Shown: in pieces, positions 6,644 through 8,879 of the stretch
Position numbering within the stretch: the stretch's first letter is position 1
Layout of the letters: every line of letters begins with the position of its first letter
Program-made: the position numbers and the translations under genes
From: DASXTW01 sp036505215
GTDB lineage: Bacteria > Actinomycetota > UBA4738
NCBI GenBank assembly: GCA_036505215.1
Contig: DASXTW010000006.1
Coordinates: forward strand, 1 to 8,879
Reading direction: 5' to 3'
DNA length: 8,879 nt
The notes under the pieces: model-generated
What the model saw: the letters and a program-made list of their open reading frames with translations, nothing else
Told to the model about the DNA's origin: nothing
Databases searched by the model: none

Positions 6644-7030
6644 TCAGTATTCGACGTCCAGGTCCTTCAGGGCCGCAGGCATCTGGCCGAGGGCTCCCTG
6701 GAGCTGCATGAGCTTCATGAGGTCGCCAGAAACCCGGAGCTTCCCGCTCATGTAGGCAGCCGTGCCCGAGAGCTCGTTCTTCGAGAGAGCCTTTGCTGTC
6801 TCGTAGTCTTGAGTGATCGTGGCGTCCACGGGGTCGGGGGAGTCGCCCGTGCCCAGCGCCGCCTGGCCGCCTTCGAGCTTGAACCAGTACCTCTTCTCCC
6901 CTTCGGGAGTGGTCACGACCTGCTGAACCTTGGCCGTCTGAGAGCCCGCCGCGCTCTTGAATCCGTCGTTCGAGTTGAGAGCATCCTGCACGGCCTGGGT
7001 CCATTCCTCCGAAAGGAACTTCACGCCCAC
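6644..7030 (-). CDS. SCP2 sterol-binding-domain-like protein
   Basis: This is a 128-aa protein with a GTG start. Its pattern matches the SCP2-like lipid-binding fold: KFLSEEWTQAVQDALN at 4-19 as the first helix, a central beta-sheet including KRYWFKLEGGQAAL (46-59), DATITQDYETAKALSKNEL (69-87), and the C-terminal GKLRVSGDLMKLMQLQ helix (96-111) that is the most recognisable part. Proteins of this type bind acyl chains or other hydrophobic ligands in a tunnel and are usually cytoplasmic; no catalytic residues are expected. The open frame runs upstream to 7258, but AAGGAGG six bases before the GTG at 7030 fixes the start, and the extra 76 residues would lack homology-like character. The gene converges on the thioesterase gene with a 39-base gap. 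Its ligand is unknown. Confidence 0.87.
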   Translation of the reverse strand: MGVKFLSEEWTQAVQDALNSNDGFKSAAGSQTAKVQQVVTTPEGEKRYWFKLEGGQAALGTGDSPDPVDATITQDYETAKALSKNELSGTAAYMSGKLRVSGDLMKLMQLQGALGQMPAALKDLDVEY

Positions 7031-7036
7031 TACCGT

Positions 7037-7043
7037 CCTCCTT
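7037..7043 (-). promoter_or_regulatory. Shine-Dalgarno site deciding the SCP2-like start
   Basis: On the minus strand this is AAGGAGG, six bases upstream of the GTG at 7030. It supports this GTG over the longer frame that reaches 7258. Confidence 0.85.
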
Positions 7044-7093
7044 CCGTCCCCTGGGATCTTCGCTGCAGCCGGACTTGCTGGTTTCGCCCGCGG

Positions 7094-7099
7094 AGTATA
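7094..7099 (-). promoter_or_regulatory. Candidate -10 element for the SCP2-like gene
   Basis: On the minus strand this reads TATACT, five of six bases of the TATAAT consensus, in an otherwise GC-rich 172-base divergent gap. It predicts a leader of about 56 bases with the Shine-Dalgarno site at its end. The -35 region is poor. An interrupted palindrome, GGTT-CTCGA-AACC (7110-7122), sits where the -35 would be and might be an operator, but this is weak. I found no good promoter for the plus-strand membrane gene in the same gap. Confidence 0.4.
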
Positions 7100-7202
7100 C
7101 CGAGCCGTAGGTTCTCGAAACCCTCCCCTTGCTGTTGCGGGAGTTGTGGATGTTACCTCCTGTCCGCTTGTGAGGTCTAAGCAGGCTGGAAGGAGGTGCA
7201 CT

Positions 7203-7535
7203 ATGCACGATTTCGCGACGGTTGTCCTGCTCGGCCTCGCCGTCTTCGCGGTGGTCAACGTGATCCGCCAGTTCGGCGAGACCTCGAGAACGCTTCGGAT
7301 CTTCCTCGACCTGGCCCTGGGGCTGGTCGTGGCCTGGGTGACGGACTACTCCATGTTCGCGGGCTGGGGCGTGTCGTTCCGGAGCCTGTGGATGGGTCCG
7401 GTAGCCACGGGTCTGGTGATCGGAGGCCTGGCCTCCCTGTGGACCGAAGTGGTCGGGTTCATCACGTCCTACGCCCGCCGGTCCTACGACGAGGCGACTG
7501 AGATCGAATCTCGCATCCATACGAGAGCGGCCTGA
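7203..7535 (+). CDS. Small three-helix membrane protein, unknown function
   Basis: This is a 110-aa protein that I cannot assign to a named family. Hydrophobic segments at about 5-21, 33-50 and 62-81 predict three membrane helices, joined by a short basic loop (RQFGETSRTLR, 22-32) and a loop ending at SFRS (58-61). The C-terminal tail (about 91-110, ARRSYDEATEIESRIHTRAA) is charged and probably amphipathic. By the positive-inside rule both the 22-32 loop and the C-terminus would be cytoplasmic. The size and topology are reminiscent of small holin-like or accessory membrane proteins, but no motif supports that. AGGAGG just upstream of the ATG at 7203 is a strong ribosome binding site and fixes the start over the open frame from 6957. 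The gene stands alone on its strand, with two hairpins after its stop codon. Confidence 0.8.
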   Translation: MHDFATVVLLGLAVFAVVNVIRQFGETSRTLRIFLDLALGLVVAWVTDYSMFAGWGVSFRSLWMGPVATGLVIGGLASLWTEVVGFITSYARRSYDEATEIESRIHTRAA

Positions 7536-7542
7536 GACTCCC

Positions 7543-7563
7543 GCGGCGGCAGTCGGCCGCCGC
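7543..7563 (+). terminator. Proximal hairpin after the membrane protein gene
   Basis: GCGGCGGC (7543-7550) and GCCGCCGC (7556-7563) form a perfect 8-bp stem with the loop AGTCG, seven bases after the stop codon at 7535. No T-run follows. It is probably the first of two tandem termination or stabilising structures. Confidence 0.5.
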
Positions 7564-7573
7564 ATCACGAGGC

Positions 7574-8275
7574 CTAGGAGGGGCCGGCTTTTGCCGGCCC
7601 CTCCTCCATTCCCCCACGAGCGCCCGTTCCGGCCGGAGGTGTGAACACAGCGGGGTCGGTCAGGTGGCGAACGTCGTTGAGAAACTTGACCCTGCGCTCG
7701 GTTCCCTCAGCGATCACCGTGCTTATCGAGCCGTTGTCCGGGAGGAAGAACATGTCCTGGTCGATCCCCATCACGTGCCCCAGATACGCGTTGATCACCC
7801 CGCCGTGCGTCACGATGACGATCGCCCCGTCTCGGGCCCGGTCGATCGCCCTTTCCACCGCAGGGACCACGCGAGCCCGCAGCTGCTCTCCCGTCTCGCC
7901 GCCGGGGGCCATGCTGAACATGGCCTCTTGATCCCGAAACCTTCGGGCCAACTCCTCGTCCCCCGACACGATTTCCTCGAACCGCATGCCCTCCCACCGG
8001 CCGATGAACACCTCGCCGAGGTCGTCCTCGACCTGGGCAGGCAGTCCCTTTTCACGCAGATAAAGTTCGAGGGTCTGGCGGCACCGGCGAAACGGCGAGA
8101 CGTAAACAGCTGCCGGCGGCTCCATGAGAAGCAATCGGGCGGTCAGTCTCCGCGCCTGTTCGAGCCCGTCCTCGCTGAGCTGAGGGTCCCATTGGCGGCC
8201 TCGAGAGGTTACTCGGAAATCGTGTGACTCGAAGTCGACAGTTCCATGCCGGATGAGGAGAGCCAGGACGCTCAT
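7574..8275 (-). CDS. Histidine phosphatase family protein (phosphoglycerate mutase-like)
   Basis: This is a 233-aa cytoplasmic enzyme of the histidine phosphatase superfamily, which transfers phosphate through a phospho-histidine. The catalytic RHG motif is at 9-11 with nucleophile His10. SPFRRCRQT (60-68) supplies the conserved arginine (Arg63), Glu88 in LGEVFIGRWEG is the likely proton donor, and VTHGG (155-159) holds the second histidine, His157. All core residues are present, so it should be active; the substrate cannot be inferred from the motifs. The last 20 or so residues are Gly/Pro/Ala-rich, lie outside the fold and are encoded by the shared hairpin. The ATG at 8275 is directly preceded by AGGGGG with no spacer, which is poor placement, but no other start keeps the RHG motif. 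The gene follows the HicB-HTH gene on the same strand after 28 bases, so the two are probably co-transcribed. Confidence 0.92.
   Translation of the reverse strand: MSVLALLIRHGTVDFESHDFRVTSRGRQWDPQLSEDGLEQARRLTARLLLMEPPAAVYVSPFRRCRQTLELYLREKGLPAQVEDDLGEVFIGRWEGMRFEEIVSGDEELARRFRDQEAMFSMAPGGETGEQLRARVVPAVERAIDRARDGAIVIVTHGGVINAYLGHVMGIDQDMFFLPDNGSISTVIAEGTERRVKFLNDVRHLTDPAVFTPPAGTGARGGMEEGPAKAGPS
7576..7605. terminator. Perfect 13-bp hairpin serving convergent genes
   Basis: AGGAGGGGCCGGC (7576-7588) pairs exactly with 7593-7605 around a TTTT loop. It lies about 40 bases after the membrane protein stop and is the best terminator candidate in the window for plus-strand transcription. On the minus strand it overlaps the last codons and the TAG stop of the phosphatase gene, so it may act in both directions. 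There is no pronounced T-tract on either side. Confidence 0.75.
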
Positions 8276-8303
8276 CCCCCTGGTACCCGGCCGTCAGCAG
8301 CCC

Positions 8304-8696
8304 TCACCCGGCAGGCTTTCGGCGGCTCCGGGAGCTCTGCCGCGAATGCCAGTCTTCCGCGTACCGCTCGACGTCGGTCCTGAGCCACACCCTCCCGGAA
8401 GCCAGCGACTGGACTGGTTCCGGGAACCGTCCCCGATCGATGTAAGTGATCACGCGGCGCTTGTCCCACCCCATGACCTCGGCAGCCTCAGCCACACCGG
8501 CGAGCACTGGGAGGACCTCCACGATTAGGGTGAGCGGCTGGCTTGATTCCGCGGGCCCGTGGGTACGGTCGAGGGCCCGGCGCAGGCCCTGCAGGCATCG
8601 CTGGCGGCTCGCGGCTGACGCTCGAACTGCGGGATCCCCGTCAACGCCGGCCTCCCATCGGCCAGCCCGTTGGTGCATCCATGCCCGGATCTCCAC
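8304..8696 (-). CDS. HicB-like domain fused to AlpA/excisionase-type helix-turn-helix
   Basis: This is a 130-aa protein with a GTG start. Residues 1-45 have the layout of a HicB-type partial RNase H fold: strand EIRAWMHQ, turn, strand GRWEAGVDGD, then the helix RQRCLQGLRRALDR. Residues 55-65 (LTLIVEVLPVL) form a further strand. Residues 66-113 are a clear winged helix-turn-helix of the AlpA/excisionase/MerR-like kind: GVAEAAEVMGWDKRRVITYIDRG followed by RFPEPVQSLASGRVW and LRTDVERYA, with the FP-x-P and SGRVW motifs typical of it. The tail is basic (SRSRRKPAG). It probably binds DNA as a small regulator. No HicA toxin gene is adjacent, so a toxin-antitoxin role is not supported. The frame is open to a stop at 8748 with no earlier start codon. 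An internal ATG at residue 7 has a better-placed GGAG but would cut the first strand. Confidence 0.8.
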   Translation of the reverse strand: MEIRAWMHQRAGRWEAGVDGDPAVRASAASRQRCLQGLRRALDRTHGPAESSQPLTLIVEVLPVLAGVAEAAEVMGWDKRRVITYIDRGRFPEPVQSLASGRVWLRTDVERYAEDWHSRQSSRSRRKPAG

Positions 8697-8775
8697 AGCG
8701 ACACTCGTCTCCGTTGCGGGCTCGATGCCAGGTTTCTTGACGGCGCGTCATGATACCGATCCTTCAGTTTGGGGG

Positions 8776-8804
8776 TTGTGCTCGAACGTATGTTCGAGTA
8801 GGAT
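8776..8804 (+). promoter_or_regulatory. Candidate promoter of the right-edge gene
   Basis: TTGTGC (8776-8781) as a weak -35 and TAGGAT (8799-8804) as the -10 are separated by exactly 17 bases. Transcription would start near 8811, giving a leader of only about five bases before the ATG at 8816. The SOS palindrome fills the spacer, so LexA bound there would block RNA polymerase. The spacing is seen; activity is inferred. Confidence 0.5.
8781..8798. promoter_or_regulatory. SOS box (LexA operator), Gram-positive type
   Basis: CTCGAACGTATGTTCGAG is a perfect palindrome of 7+4+7 bases. Its core CGAAC-GTAT-GTTCG matches the consensus LexA site of Bacillus and Actinomycetota (CGAAC-N4-GTTCG) at every fixed position. 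It starts 35 bases before the plus-strand ATG at 8816 and about 85 bases upstream of the divergent HicB-HTH gene. DNA-damage control of the plus-strand gene is therefore likely, while control of the minus-strand pair is possible but less so. Confidence 0.85.
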
Positions 8805-8815
8805 CAGCGTGAGCG

Positions 8816-8879
8816 ATGCGTTGGGACAACCTTCGGTTGGTGGAACCCGAGGGCAAGGAGAGGATGACCCTCCCCTTGT
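8816..8879 (+). CDS. Start of a probable Rv2578c-type radical SAM protein (partial)
   Basis: Only the first 21 codons are inside the window. The N-terminus begins MRWDNLRL and ends in MTLPL, which resembles, from memory, the opening of Rv2578c-family radical SAM proteins (SplB-related iron-sulfur enzymes) in Actinomycetota. The cysteine cluster that would prove this lies outside the window. A GTG at 8809 opens another frame (MSDALGQPSV...) and is the main alternative, but that reading is Gly/Gln/Asp-rich and less protein-like. There is no good Shine-Dalgarno site, and the candidate promoter would give a nearly leaderless mRNA. The SOS box upstream fits a role in the DNA-damage response; no function beyond that can be read from this fragment. 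Confidence 0.5.
   Translation, partial: MRWDNLRLVEPEGKERMTLPL

Noticed and set aside
6636..7568. Minus-strand 310-codon frame across the SCP2-like and membrane genes
   Set aside because: It spans two independent genes with their own strong ribosome binding sites, and the product is low-complexity and charged.
8826..8840. Small hairpin CAACC-TTC-GGTTG in the start of the right-edge gene
   Set aside because: It has five base pairs with a three-base loop inside coding sequence, which is likely by chance.

Overview
The window is GC-rich, tightly packed bacterial DNA with strongly G/C-biased third codon positions, some GTG starts and several genes without a Shine-Dalgarno site. A Gram-positive-type SOS box (CGAAC-N4-GTTCG) and the mix of gene families point to a member of the Actinomycetota, probably not a well-studied genus. 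This placement is inference. I found no rRNA, tRNA, CRISPR array, insertion sequence or prophage.

Region 1 (1-5103, all minus strand) is a complete nucleoside-type ABC importer operon. In transcription order it holds a BMP/PnrA-family lipoprotein (4048-5103), a double-domain ATPase (2439-3971) and two permeases (1318-2442 and 38-1321). The last three genes are joined by ATGA start/stop overlaps, which implies translational coupling. A perfect 13-bp hairpin separates the binding-protein gene from the rest and could keep binding-protein mRNA more abundant. A Shine-Dalgarno site at the extreme left edge suggests that another operon gene starts just outside the window. Divergent from this operon is upp (5245-5898), uracil phosphoribosyltransferase. 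The pair suggests a salvage locus in which imported pyrimidine nucleosides or bases are recovered as UMP.

Region 2 (5884-7535) holds small single genes on alternating strands: a 73-aa TPR-like helical protein (-), a PaaI-type hotdog thioesterase (+), an SCP2-like protein (-) and a 110-aa membrane protein of unknown role (+). Two tandem hairpins follow the membrane protein gene. The second also encodes the end of the convergent phosphatase gene.

Region 3 (7574-8879) has a histidine phosphatase (-), preceded on the same strand by a small protein that joins a HicB-like N-terminus to an AlpA/excisionase-like helix-turn-helix. Divergent from them is the first part of a plus-strand gene whose 21 visible residues resemble the start of Rv2578c-type radical SAM proteins. 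A perfect SOS box lies in the spacer of that gene's candidate promoter. This is the strongest regulatory signal in the window. I see no clearly new multi-gene system; the points most worth following are the SOS-box gene, the HicB-HTH fusion and the terminator embedded in coding sequence.
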